Of a stretch of 64,000 nt of DNA, positions 14,070 through 21,568 are shown one piece after another; the stretch's first letter is position 1; every line of letters starts with the position of its first letter. The stretch comes from a bacterium (lineage in GTDB: Bacteria > Verrucomicrobiota > Kiritimatiellia > CAIKKV01 > CAITUY01). The notes below the pieces were generated by a model that ran no database searches, was not told where the DNA came from, and saw only the letters and a program-made list of their open reading frames with translations. The position numbers and the translations under genes were made by a program. The stretch covers positions 1-64,000 of the forward strand of contig JBAXWB010000021.1 of NCBI GenBank assembly GCA_037128595.1. Direction: 5' to 3'.

Positions 14070-15224
14070 ATGACCTCAACCACTACGTCGTCAGGTCCTG
14101 ATACGTGCTATGCGCCGGCCGCCCGAATGACGGATTCGGAAATTCATGAGTACGCCCAGTCGATGGTGGGGAATCCCGTCATTGACACCCTGTTGAAATC
14201 CATGGGCGGGTTTCTGGCCATTCTCAATGAGCAGCGGCAGATCCTTGTCGCCAACGAGTCGTTCTTAAAGGCAATCGGGGTCTCGGATGTCAGTGGGGTT
14301 CTGGGGCTCCGTCCCGGGGAGGCGCTCCAGTGCATTCATCCCTCCGAGCATGAGGGCGGTTGCGGGACGACGGAGTATTGCGCCACCTGCGGCGTGGTGG
14401 TGGCCATTATGACCTGCCTGGGGAGTAACGAGGCGGTGGAGTGTCCCTGTTCCCTCGCGGTCCGTAAAGAGGGCGTGAATAAGAATTTGTATTTCAGCGT
14501 GAGGGCCTATCCCCTGACCTTGGGGGAGCGGCGGCTGGTCGTCCTGTTTATGCAGGATATCAGTGCGCACCAGAGACGGGCCGTTCTGGAACGCTCCTTT
14601 TTTGCCGAGATCAACAGCACGATCGCGTCGGCGCTGGGCCGGAGCAAGTTGATGCTGACGGCCAATGCGGAGCGCGGCCGTATGCTTGCGGAAGATATTT
14701 TCGGGGCCTTGATCAAGCTGGCTCAGGAGGTCCGGATTCAAAAGGCACTGGTCCAGGAAACGGGCGGGGAATTTTTTCCACTGTTGCGCCTGACCGCCGT
14801 TGCTGAGGTATTGAAGGAGGTCGCGAAATCCGTTCAGGCCTTTCCGGTGGCACAAGGGAAAAGCCTGCTGGTGGGGGATAAAACGGCCGGACTTAAATTC
14901 AAGGTGGATTCCTGGCTCCTGCAACGGGTGCTCGGGGGGATGGTGATGAACGCGTTGGAGGCCTCTGCGAAGGGCGATGACGTCCGTATTTCCGCGGAAC
15001 TGAATCGCTCGGTCGTGACGTTTTCCGTGTGGAACCGCCAAGCGATCCCGGCGGAGGTCACCAAGCGGATTTTTCAGCAGAATTTCACGACCCATGCCGA
15101 ACTGGGGCGGGGAATGGGTACCTATTTCATGAAGGTGATCGGCGAACAGTCCCTTGGCGGGAAGGTCGATTTTTCAACTTCCGAGACCGACGGAACGGTC
15201 TTCCGGATCAGTTTGAAGATTTAG
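14070..15224 (+). CDS. PAS-HATPase protein of the histidine-kinase type without the usual phosphoacceptor histidine
   Basis: A soluble protein of about 384 residues. A PAS domain (residues about 35-165) contains the cysteine cluster GGCGTTEYCATCG typical of a PAS subgroup fused to kinases. The segment where the dimerisation helix normally reads FFHD-x-x-N-T is here SFFAEINSTIASALG: the histidine position is alanine. The C-terminal HATPase domain keeps the N-box asparagine (GMVMNALEAS) and a G2-like GRGMGTYFMKVIGEQSLGG. So either it uses another residue, binds ATP as a pseudo-kinase, or signals by contact. GGGGAG ten bases before ATG 14070 favours that start; ATG 14052 is an in-frame alternative. 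No response regulator is adjacent. No membrane segment. Confidence 0.78.
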   Translation: MTSTTTSSGPDTCYAPAARMTDSEIHEYAQSMVGNPVIDTLLKSMGGFLAILNEQRQILVANESFLKAIGVSDVSGVLGLRPGEALQCIHPSEHEGGCGTTEYCATCGVVVAIMTCLGSNEAVECPCSLAVRKEGVNKNLYFSVRAYPLTLGERRLVVLFMQDISAHQRRAVLERSFFAEINSTIASALGRSKLMLTANAERGRMLAEDIFGALIKLAQEVRIQKALVQETGGEFFPLLRLTAVAEVLKEVAKSVQAFPVAQGKSLLVGDKTAGLKFKVDSWLLQRVLGGMVMNALEASAKGDDVRISAELNRSVVTFSVWNRQAIPAEVTKRIFQQNFTTHAELGRGMGTYFMKVIGEQSLGGKVDFSTSETDGTVFRISLKI

Positions 15225-15264
15225 CCGGCGAACGGTAAGAAAGCCTTGTGATGGGGGGGAGAGG

Positions 15265-15534
15265 ATTTACCACGGAGGAGCGGAGATTGAGAGAGAGCGG
15301 GAAATGCAAATGCGGCGTTAATTTTTCCACACGAGTACATGTGGAGAAAATAAACGCCACGGTTTCCTGAAGGAATTCGTCGAGAGGGAGGTGTCGTCAA
15401 TCCTCGGCCTTTTTTCTCCGGGTATTACTCCAGAAAACCGGTGCGGGAATTTAAATTCTGGTACACCTGAATTTAAATTCCCGCACCATTGTATTTGTAT
15501 TCTCTCTCTAAATCTCCGTTTCTCCGTGGTAAAA
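15265..15534. repeat. Family D element, copy 1
   Basis: Bounded by TTTACCACGGAGGAGCGGAG and the inverse CTCCGTTTCTCCGTGGTAAA. Contains module m1 (15307-15362) and module m3 (15434-15490, GTGCGGGAATTTAAATTC ... GAATTTAAATTCCCGCAC). Its right end codes the last residues of aguB on the minus strand. Confidence 0.87.
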
Positions 15535-16431
15535 GTTCTCTTTATTGTGTGGTGAAGTCTCTTCCCTGAAGCGCTTCGTCAGGTCGCCGTAGGCGTCGAT
15601 GCGTCGGTCGCGCAGGAAGGGCCAGATGCGGCGGACCTCCTCGCTCTGTTTCAGATTCACCTCCGCCAGGAGCACCGCCTCATGCTCCGTGTCGGCCCGG
15701 GCGATATATTCGCCCTGGCATCCGGCGGCGAAACTGTGGCCCCAGAACTGGATGCCGCCCCGTCCCGCGGGCGACGCTTCAAATCCGATACGGTTGACGC
15801 TCAGCACGGGCACCCCATTGGCAATGGCATGAGCCCGCTGACTGGTCACCCAGGCGTCCAGCTGGCGCTGCTTCTCGTCCGGAGTGTCGCTGGGCTCCCA
15901 ACCGATGGCCGTGGGATAGATCAACAACTCCGCGCCATCCAGGGCCATCAGCCGGGCGGCTTCGGGATACCACTGGTCCCAACAGACCAAGACGCCTAGT
16001 TTGCCGACGGAGGTCTGAATGGCCCGGAACCCGAGATCACCGGGGGTGAAGTAGAATTTCTCGTAATAGGCCGGATCATCTGGGATATGCATCTTGCGAT
16101 ACCGGCCGGCAATCGAGCCATCGGTCTCAAATACCACGGCGGTATTGTGGTACAGGCCGGCGGCCCGGCGCTCAAAGAAAGAGCCGACCAGGACGATGCC
16201 CTGTTCGCGTGCAACCCGGGCGAAGGTGTCGGTGAGGGGGCCTGGAATGGATTCCGCCAAGCCGCACAGGCCGGGATCCTCGATCTGACAGAAATAGAGG
16301 GAGGCGTGGAGTTCCGAGAGCACCACCAATTTGGCGCCCGCCTGGGCTGCCTGTTGAATGGCCGCCACGCTTTTGGCGACATTGGCGGCGCGGTCAGGCC
16401 CGAAGGCATGCTGGATCAAGGCTGTTTTCAT
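15508..16431 (-). CDS. aguB: N-carbamoylputrescine amidase
   Basis: A carbon-nitrogen hydrolase (nitrilase superfamily) converting N-carbamoylputrescine to putrescine, CO2 and ammonia. The catalytic triad is visible: Glu in LSELHASLYF (about residue 41), Lys in RYRKMHIPDD (about 111), Cys in VLVCWDQWYPEAARL (about 147). ATG 16431 (MKTALIQHAFG) is chosen as it begins the conserved first strand; the nine upstream in-frame codons have no support. It lies downstream of aguA on the same strand, completing agmatine to putrescine, but a family C element separates the two. The natural end is probably near YGDLTKRF: the final 17 or so residues (ETSPHNKENFYHGETEI) are translated from the end of a family D repeat. 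Confidence 0.92.
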   Translation of the reverse strand: MKTALIQHAFGPDRAANVAKSVAAIQQAAQAGAKLVVLSELHASLYFCQIEDPGLCGLAESIPGPLTDTFARVAREQGIVLVGSFFERRAAGLYHNTAVVFETDGSIAGRYRKMHIPDDPAYYEKFYFTPGDLGFRAIQTSVGKLGVLVCWDQWYPEAARLMALDGAELLIYPTAIGWEPSDTPDEKQRQLDAWVTSQRAHAIANGVPVLSVNRIGFEASPAGRGGIQFWGHSFAAGCQGEYIARADTEHEAVLLAEVNLKQSEEVRRIWPFLRDRRIDAYGDLTKRFREETSPHNKENFYHGETEI

Positions 16432-16469
16432 AATCACTTGCTTTCTATTTGCCTGCACGTATCACCCGG

Positions 16470-16837
16470 AAGAGGACTTCACCACTAATTTAAGAAATGA
16501 AGGGAATTCAGATTCTCACGCGAAGCCGCGAAGATACGAAAAGACCTCCAAAATGTTTTGCGATTTGTCATGGCTGGGTGAGTCTGTGAATTTTCCTGGG
16601 ATAGACTGATAAATGACTCCCAGCCAAGAAAAATCGCAAAACGGTGCTTCCGTGACATTGGAAAAGAATACATATCCCTGCATTTCTTCAAAGAAACCGT
16701 GGCGTTTATTTTCTCCGCATGTACACGTGCGGAAAAATTAACGCCACATTTGCATTTCCTTCGCGTTCTTCGCGGCTTCGTGTGAAAACTCTTCTCGGGA
16801 TTTCCTTTATTTCTTAAATTAGTGGTGAAGTCTTTCT
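16470..16837. repeat. Family C element, copy 3, inside the agu operon
   Basis: Ends AGGACTTCACCACTAATTTA and TAAATTAGTGGTGAAGTCTT. Internal modules: a CACGCGAAGCCGCGAAG motif with its inverse at 16758-16780, m2 (16552-16646), and m1 inverted (16703-16752). It fills the entire gap between aguA and aguB. Confidence 0.9.
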
Positions 16838-16845
16838 CTCTCGTC

Positions 16846-17874
16846 CTATGCGAGCGTTCCTTTAGGCAGTTGCATGGTCACGCAGTGCAGAGAACCATGT
16901 TGAAGAATGAGTGTGGAACAGTCAATGCCGATGATCTTCCGCCCGGGATAAGCTTTCCCGATCACCATGAGCGCGTGGGCGTCACAGGGGTCATTATAGA
17001 TGGGGACCAGCACGGCCCCATTCAAAATGAGGAAGTTGGCATAGGAGACCGGGAGCCGATGCTGCTCCTCGTCGTATTGCGCCGCCGGCCAGGGCAAGGG
17101 GAGGAGGCGGTAGGGGGCCCCGGACAGGGTTCTCAGGCGGCTCAATTCATTGGCCATGGCCGTCAGTTCCGGGAAGTGCTCATCCCCGGCCTGGTCGCAG
17201 GCCTGATAGACAATCGTGTCATGGGGGGCGAAACGGGCCAGCATGTCGATATGGCCATCGGTATCGTCTCCGGCAAGGTACCCGTGTTCGAGCCATAAGA
17301 CCCGGGAGGTGCCGAGAAACCGGGTGAAGGCCTGGTTGGTATCCTGCCGGCTCATGTGGGCATTCCGGTTCGCATTGGCATTGCAGGAGGCGGTGGTGAG
17401 GAGGGTGCCTTGTCCATCGGTTTCGATGCTGCCGCCTTCAAGGATGAAGGGGGCCGACCTCAGAAGGGTGGGTCCGAATACGCCGTGTTCCTTCAGTTTT
17501 GATGAAATGAGATTATCCAGGGTGGCATTGAATTTGCCGCCCCAGCCGGTAAATTGGCAGTCCAGAAGCACCGGATGCTGGTTCTCGAAAACCGTGATCG
17601 GCCCGAAATCGCGGGCCCAGGTGTCGTTACAAGGGATGGGATAACACTGGATCCGGTCAGTCAGGGCGTCGGTATGCTGGAGAAAATGGTGGACTTCTGC
17701 CGGACTCGCGGTGACCACAATCACCCGTCCGTGATGGGAGGCCTCGGCCATGATCCGGGCGAAGGTTTCCTGGGCTTTGACGAGATAGGGTTGCCAGTCG
17801 GTCCCTGCATGGGGCCAGGCCAGCAATACGCCGTCCTGCTCCTCCCACTCGGCTGGATATCTGATGGTGCTCAT
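16846..17874 (-). CDS. aguA: Agmatine deiminase
   Basis: A guanidino-group-modifying enzyme of the peptidyl-arginine deiminase fold, hydrolysing agmatine to N-carbamoylputrescine and ammonia. Visible hallmarks: EWEEQDGVLLAWPH at the N-terminus, NDTWARDFGP (about residue 87), FILEGGSIETDGQGTLLTT, the catalytic His region GDDTDGHIDMLARF, and the catalytic Cys near the C-terminus in HGSLHCVTMQLP. ATG 17874 (MSTIRYPAEW) is chosen because the family starts here; the longer in-frame extension of 33 codons reads into a family D repeat. Its last residues PKGTLA end nine bases from a family C element. With aguB it forms the agmatine route to putrescine; arginine decarboxylase is not in the window. Confidence 0.93.
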   Translation of the reverse strand: MSTIRYPAEWEEQDGVLLAWPHAGTDWQPYLVKAQETFARIMAEASHHGRVIVVTASPAEVHHFLQHTDALTDRIQCYPIPCNDTWARDFGPITVFENQHPVLLDCQFTGWGGKFNATLDNLISSKLKEHGVFGPTLLRSAPFILEGGSIETDGQGTLLTTASCNANANRNAHMSRQDTNQAFTRFLGTSRVLWLEHGYLAGDDTDGHIDMLARFAPHDTIVYQACDQAGDEHFPELTAMANELSRLRTLSGAPYRLLPLPWPAAQYDEEQHRLPVSYANFLILNGAVLVPIYNDPCDAHALMVIGKAYPGRKIIGIDCSTLILQHGSLHCVTMQLPKGTLA

Positions 17875-17972
17875 AGGGAGGGCAAGATAAATGGCAGTAC
17901 CGCGCTCGTCAAGGGGATAGCCGAAAAGAACCAGGGCAGACGCAGTTACAATCTGCGTAACAGAGGGGGGCA

Positions 17973-18230
17973 TTTACCACGGAGGAGCGGAGATTCAGAG
18001 AGAGAAGAAAATGCAAATGTGGCGTTAATTTTTCCACACGAGTACATGTGGAGAAAATAAACGCCACGGTTTCCTTGAGAAATACGGGAGAACCCTTCGA
18101 CGCACTGAATAACTCGTGGCATTACTCCAGAAACCCGTGGCGGGATTTTTAATTCTGGTACTCCGGAATTACAAATGCCGCCACATTATATTTGTATTCT
18201 CTCTCTAAATCTCCGCTCCTCCGTGGTAAA
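17973..18230. repeat. Family D element, copy 2
   Basis: TTTACCACGGAGGAGCGGAG and its inverse CTCCGCTCCTCCGTGGTAAA. Contains m1 (18010-18069) and an m3 variant (18135-18195, GTGGCGGGATTTTTAATT ... GAATTACAAATGCCGCCAC). It stands upstream of aguA, so the two D elements bracket the agu operon. Confidence 0.87.
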
Positions 18231-18237
18231 TCCTTCC

Positions 18238-18272
18238 CAAAAAGAAAACCGCGGTTCTGGCGAACCGCGGTT
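18238..18272 (-). terminator. Rho-independent terminator of the small RNA
   Basis: Perfect 11-bp stem AACCGCGGTTC / GAACCGCGGTT with loop GCCA, followed on the minus strand by TTCTTTTT. This is the strongest intrinsic terminator in the window. It reads leftwards away from the unannotated stretch and faces the end of a family D element. Confidence 0.85.
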
Positions 18273-18415
18273 AGTGTGGCGAGCAATTGCCTGCTACCGG
18301 GCGCCCCAGTCGGCCAGTTGATCTGAAACTTGATAGCGCCTTAGGCACCGTCTCAAATATCACCAACCTCAGGTCGAGTAACATAAATAGCATACCTCGT
18401 GCCACGCGAATGGGG
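18238..18415 (-). ncRNA. Structured small RNA with intrinsic terminator, 6S-RNA-like
   Basis: On the minus strand an unassigned stretch of about 175 nt ends in a strong terminator. The two ends can pair: GTGGCACGAG near the 5' end with CTCGCCAC near the 3' end, then TGCTA with TAGCA, leaving large opposing internal loops. An inner arm has GTGCC-TAA-GGCGC at its tip. The 5' half contains CCTGAG and a GATATTT string, as in gamma-proteobacterial 6S RNA. A long rod with a central bubble plus about this length is the 6S architecture, but I could not fold or search it. A TTAAAAT box (18423-18429, minus strand) could be its -10. It could also be another regulatory RNA. Confidence 0.42.
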
Positions 18416-18617
18416 GGCTGGCATTTTAACAGGGTGTTGACATTCTGGGCGTAAAGGGCTCCGGAAAGCCGTTTTTGTTGTTCATAACGGGGGCTTTCCA
18501 GGTTTGAGGAAATGGTGGCGTCTCAGGGATGAGACAGGCGGTGCGACAGTGAGAAAAGTTCAATTCAGATAAAACCGCGGGACAGATCACAGGTGGCCGC
18601 CGACGTCCCGGCGGCCA

Positions 18618-18768
18618 GGGGCTTTTGTTTAGGCCTGTTTTGGTGCTGCGGATGCGACGGAGCGCATCCCTCCATTGGGGAATCACGTGATATTTTCATG
18701 ATTTCAATCCTGATGGAGGGTTTCGCTCCGTCGAAACCAGTGCCAGAAGAGTCAAAGCAAAAGGCCCT
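18618..18768. repeat. Family F/G element with two different constant-loop hairpins
   Basis: GGATGCGACGGAGCGCATCC hairpin (18650-18669) then CTCCATT, about 45 bp, ATGGAGG and GGTTTCGCTCCGTCGAAACC hairpin (18719-18738), enclosed by GGCTTTTGTTT and an inverted AAAGCAAAAGGCC. A sister copy is at 41155-41316. It is preceded at 18593-18615 by the left hairpin of family B. The rest of 18430-18835 holds no recognisable gene. Confidence 0.85.
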
Positions 18769-18835
18769 GGCCCCGGCGGCGGATGTGTCGAAGATGTGAT
18801 TGATCTCTCCTCCTTCAATCTATAGTTTATCTTCT

Positions 18836-18979
18836 ATGGGACTATACGAACGAGATTATATGAGGCAGCCTGTGGCTGGGGAGCCAACCGGCCAGAACCG
18901 CCTGCAATCGCGGCGGCGCCTGCTGATCGGGATCGGCCTGGTGTTATTGTTGGCGGCCATAATCGCGACCCTTTTTTGA
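18836..18979 (+). CDS. Small single-helix membrane protein upstream of metal ABC transporter
   Basis: A 47-residue ORF ending four bases before the ATPase start. A polar N-terminal half with ERDYMRQP is followed by a positively charged QSRRR, then a 17-residue hydrophobic helix LLIGIGLVLLLAAIIATLF. The positive-inside rule would place the N-terminus in the cytoplasm. It is supported by tight spacing to the transporter genes and a clean membrane-helix pattern; the ribosome site is not strong. It could be a transporter accessory or a chance ORF. No family is recognised. Confidence 0.5.
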   Translation: MGLYERDYMRQPVAGEPTGQNRLQSRRRLLIGIGLVLLLAAIIATLF

Positions 18980-18983
18980 CCTC

Positions 18984-19829
18984 ATGAGTGACTCCATTCC
19001 ATCCCCACGCCTGCCCATCCGTTCCTGCGGCGAATGCTGTACCCGGTTGCGTGATTTCGGGGTCAGGCTGCGAGGGGAGTCGGTGCTGGAAGAGATCAAT
19101 CTCCACATGCATTGCGGGGAGCTTACCGCCCTGATCGGGCCCAATGGGGCGGGTAAAACGACCTTATTACGGGCCATGGTGGGCGAATTGGCCCATACCG
19201 GGACGCTTCGCTTTATCCATCACGGCAATATCGAGAGCACCAAGCCGATCCGGATCGGGTACGTTCCTCAAAAATTGGAATTGGACCGGACCTCGCCGAC
19301 GACCGTATTGGATTTGTTTGCGGCCACCCTCAGCCGGTGGCCCCTCTGGGTGGGGACCCGAAAGGCGGTACGCCAGGACGCGCATGAAAAGCTGGAGCTG
19401 GTCGGGGCCGAGACGCTGTTGAACCGGCGCTTGTCGGATATTTCGGTGGGGCAGCTTCAGCGCATCATGCTGGCTCTGGCCCTGACGCCGGTGCCTGAAT
19501 TGTTGCTGCTGGACGAGCCTGTGGCGGCCCTCGATCAGGGCGGGATGGAGCTGTTTTACCAGACGGTGTCGAAGATGCGTCAGGAATATGATCTTTCTAT
19601 TCTGCTGGTCTCACATGACTTGACGGCCGCTGCCCAATTTTCCGACCGGATGATTTTATTGAACCGCAAAGTGCTCTGCGACGGACTCCCGCGCGAGGTG
19701 CTGCTCAATCCCCTGATCCGGCAGACCTTTGGGTTCGGGTATACCGAGGCGGAGCTTGACGGGCGCCGCCCCCTCCTGCCGGTATTGCTCCATGAACCCT
19801 GTGCCCTACCGGTAAGAGGCCCATTATGA
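18984..19829 (+). CDS. Zinc/manganese-type ABC transporter, ATP-binding protein
   Basis: A 281-residue ATPase of the ZnuC/MntB group. Walker A IGPNGAGKTTLLRAM (about residues 51-65), Q-loop in GYVPQKLELD, signature ISVGQLQRIMLAL (a diverged LSGGQ), Walker B LLLLDEPVAALD, H-loop LLVSHDLTAAA. The N-terminal extension has CGECC, a possible metal-contacting cysteine pair, which is unusual for this family. Its stop overlaps the permease start (ATGA). No periplasmic binding protein is next to it, so that component must be elsewhere, or the small upstream membrane protein plays some role. Zinc versus manganese or iron cannot be decided here. Confidence 0.88.
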   Translation: MSDSIPSPRLPIRSCGECCTRLRDFGVRLRGESVLEEINLHMHCGELTALIGPNGAGKTTLLRAMVGELAHTGTLRFIHHGNIESTKPIRIGYVPQKLELDRTSPTTVLDLFAATLSRWPLWVGTRKAVRQDAHEKLELVGAETLLNRRLSDISVGQLQRIMLALALTPVPELLLLDEPVAALDQGGMELFYQTVSKMRQEYDLSILLVSHDLTAAAQFSDRMILLNRKVLCDGLPREVLLNPLIRQTFGFGYTEAELDGRRPLLPVLLHEPCALPVRGPL

Positions 19830-20656
19830 GTATGTGGCATGCCTTGTTGATGAGCCTGCCCTTTGAGTGGGCGCAATATGACTTCATGCATTATGCACTG
19901 CTGGCGATATTGCTGATTACCCCCTTATTGGCGGTGATGGGCTGTCTGGTGATCAATAACCACATGGCCTTCTTTTCAGAGGCCATGGGGCACTCGGCCC
20001 TGACCGGGGTGGCATTGGGGGCCCTGCTCGGCATCGGGAACCCTTCCGCCATGATTATCGGCTTTGCCGTGGTCCTGGCGCTGGGAATGTTCCTGTTGCG
20101 GCGTTACAGCGCCTTGCCGGCGGATACGAGTATTGCACTGGTCATGGCCTTTGTCGTGGCGTTGGGGGTGGTTTTGCTCTCCCGGGGCGGAGGCTTTGCC
20201 AGATATTCGCGGTATCTGATCGGGGATATTTTGACGATTACCCCTCTGGAGCTGGGGGGGCTGACGGTGTTGTCGGTGGTGGCCGGGGTGGTGTGGGTGT
20301 TCCTGTTCAATGCCTTTTTCTTTGTGAGCGTGAACCGGTCGCTGGCCTCCAGCCGCGGCCTGCCGACTGCGCTTCTGGAAGCGCTTTTTGCAGTGTTGGT
20401 GGCCGTGGTGGTTTCGGTCAGCATCCCCTGGGTCGGCTTGCTCGTGATCAACTCGATGTTGATCCTGCCCGCCGCCACCGCCCGGAATCTGGCCTGGAAT
20501 ACCCGGCGGTATGTCATCGGCTCTGTGATCGTGAGCCTGCTCTCGGGCGTGCTCGGTCTGATCTGCTCCTACTATTGGAATACCGCCACCGGCGCCACCA
20601 TCGTGCTCTGGGCGTGCGGCTTCTTCGGCGTCTCCCTGGCCCTCCGCCGCCGGTAA
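19826..20656 (+). CDS. Zinc/manganese-type ABC transporter, permease
   Basis: A 276-residue integral membrane protein of the ZnuB/ABC-3 family with about eight hydrophobic segments. Family features: NNHMAFFSEAMGHSALTGVALG (cytoplasmic coupling region, about residues 45-65) and LVINSMLILPAATARNLAWN (about 210-230), the metal-pathway helix. ATGA overlap with the ATPase gene ensures coupled translation. It forms the membrane channel through which divalent metal is passed to the cytoplasm. Confidence 0.9.
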   Translation: MSMWHALLMSLPFEWAQYDFMHYALLAILLITPLLAVMGCLVINNHMAFFSEAMGHSALTGVALGALLGIGNPSAMIIGFAVVLALGMFLLRRYSALPADTSIALVMAFVVALGVVLLSRGGGFARYSRYLIGDILTITPLELGGLTVLSVVAGVVWVFLFNAFFFVSVNRSLASSRGLPTALLEALFAVLVAVVVSVSIPWVGLLVINSMLILPAATARNLAWNTRRYVIGSVIVSLLSGVLGLICSYYWNTATGATIVLWACGFFGVSLALRRR

Positions 20657-20750
20657 AGAGGCTTCCTGTCGAACGACGTCCTTCTAAAGTAGATCTAATA
20701 AATAGATAATATATATCTTTTAGCTAGATTAAAGAGGTGCTAAAGTTTTC

Positions 20751-20842
20751 GCAACACGGACGGACACGGACGGACAAAGACAGACACGGACTGATAGATT
20801 GCGTCCTTGATCGTCTGTGGTTGTCTGTGTTTGTCCGTGATC
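20751..20842. repeat. Inverted repeat of GGACGGACA / GTCTGTG units
   Basis: Left arm of repeated ACACGGACGG and AAGACAGACACGG units, right arm GTCTGTGGTTGTCTGTGTTT then GTCCGTG, about 90 bp in all, directly upstream of the four-helix-bundle gene. The preceding 20685-20740 is AT-rich and may hold the promoter. Confidence 0.75.
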
Positions 20843-20870
20843 TTGATTCGTCCAAAGGGAGCCAACCTAT

Positions 20871-21485
20871 ATGCGCGAAAAAGAAGCCCTCCTGCCAAAG
20901 CATGGCGGATACAAGAAGCTGCTTTCGTATCAACTGGCCGAACTGGTCTTCGACATCACGGTGTTGTTCTGCGAGAAATTCGTGCGGATCTCCGATCGCA
21001 CGAATGACCAGATGGTCCAATCCGCGCGATCCGGCTTCCAGAACATTGCCGAGGGCTCCGTTGACTCCGGCGTCTCCAAGAAGAGCGAAATCAAGCTGAC
21101 CGGGATTGCGATCGGGTGCCTGGATGAACTGGCCAAAGACTACCGGAAATATCTCCAAAAGAAGAAGCTGGAGGAGTGGCCACCCCAGCACCCGGCGTTG
21201 TTGGATTTGAAAGGGCGGCAGGTGAAGTCCCTGGCAGAGTTCCGCAACTGGGTCAAGGAGGCGTGGGAGCGATCCGGGAGGGCTTTCCCTTCGGACCAGA
21301 TATCGGCGAATGGCGTATTGTCGTTACTGAATCTTGCCCTTTACTTGACCCGGAATCAGCTGTCCGCACTGGAGAAAAAGTTTCTTGAAGAAGGGGGCAT
21401 TACCGAACGGCTGTATCGGCTCCGGAAAGAAGCACGGGAAAAATCAGGGGCGCAAGGGTGGACGCGGACAGGATTTAAATTGTAG
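20871..21485 (+). CDS. Four-helix-bundle protein (S23 / TIGR02436-like)
   Basis: A 204-residue helical protein. The core LLSYQLAELVFDITVLFCEKF, SARSGFQNIAEGSVDSG and LDELAKDYRKYL matches the four-helix-bundle family first described from 23S rRNA intervening sequences, with the conserved Q-x-x-R-A/S-x-x-S/G-x-x-N-I-A-EG pattern. A long helical C-terminal extension (residues about 110-204) is the suffix seen in a subset. AAGGGAG nine bases before ATG 20871 supports the start. Here it is not in an rRNA gene but follows an inverted repeat. Function is unknown. Structural homologues form pentamers. Confidence 0.85.
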   Translation: MREKEALLPKHGGYKKLLSYQLAELVFDITVLFCEKFVRISDRTNDQMVQSARSGFQNIAEGSVDSGVSKKSEIKLTGIAIGCLDELAKDYRKYLQKKKLEEWPPQHPALLDLKGRQVKSLAEFRNWVKEAWERSGRAFPSDQISANGVLSLLNLALYLTRNQLSALEKKFLEEGGITERLYRLRKEAREKSGAQGWTRTGFKL

Positions 21486-21508
21486 TGAGGGATTCCGATC
21501 CCTGTCGC

Positions 21509-21542
21509 AAAAAAAACGCCCCCCCATTTTATTAAATGGAGG
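21509..21542 (-). terminator. Rho-independent terminator of fucI
   Basis: On the minus strand CCTCCATTT-AATA-AAATGGGGG forms a nine-pair stem followed by GGCGTTTTTTTT. It lies 27 bases after the fucI stop. The ATGGAGG half belongs to a degenerate family F hairpin (21534-21563, loop CACTGT), so a repeat may have been recruited as terminator. Confidence 0.75.
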
Positions 21543-21568
21543 ACGTTGCACTGTCAGCGCCGTTTGGC

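Noticed and set aside
16087-16488. Forward ORFs across aguA and aguB
   Set aside because: Shadows of the minus-strand enzymes, which carry complete catalytic residues.
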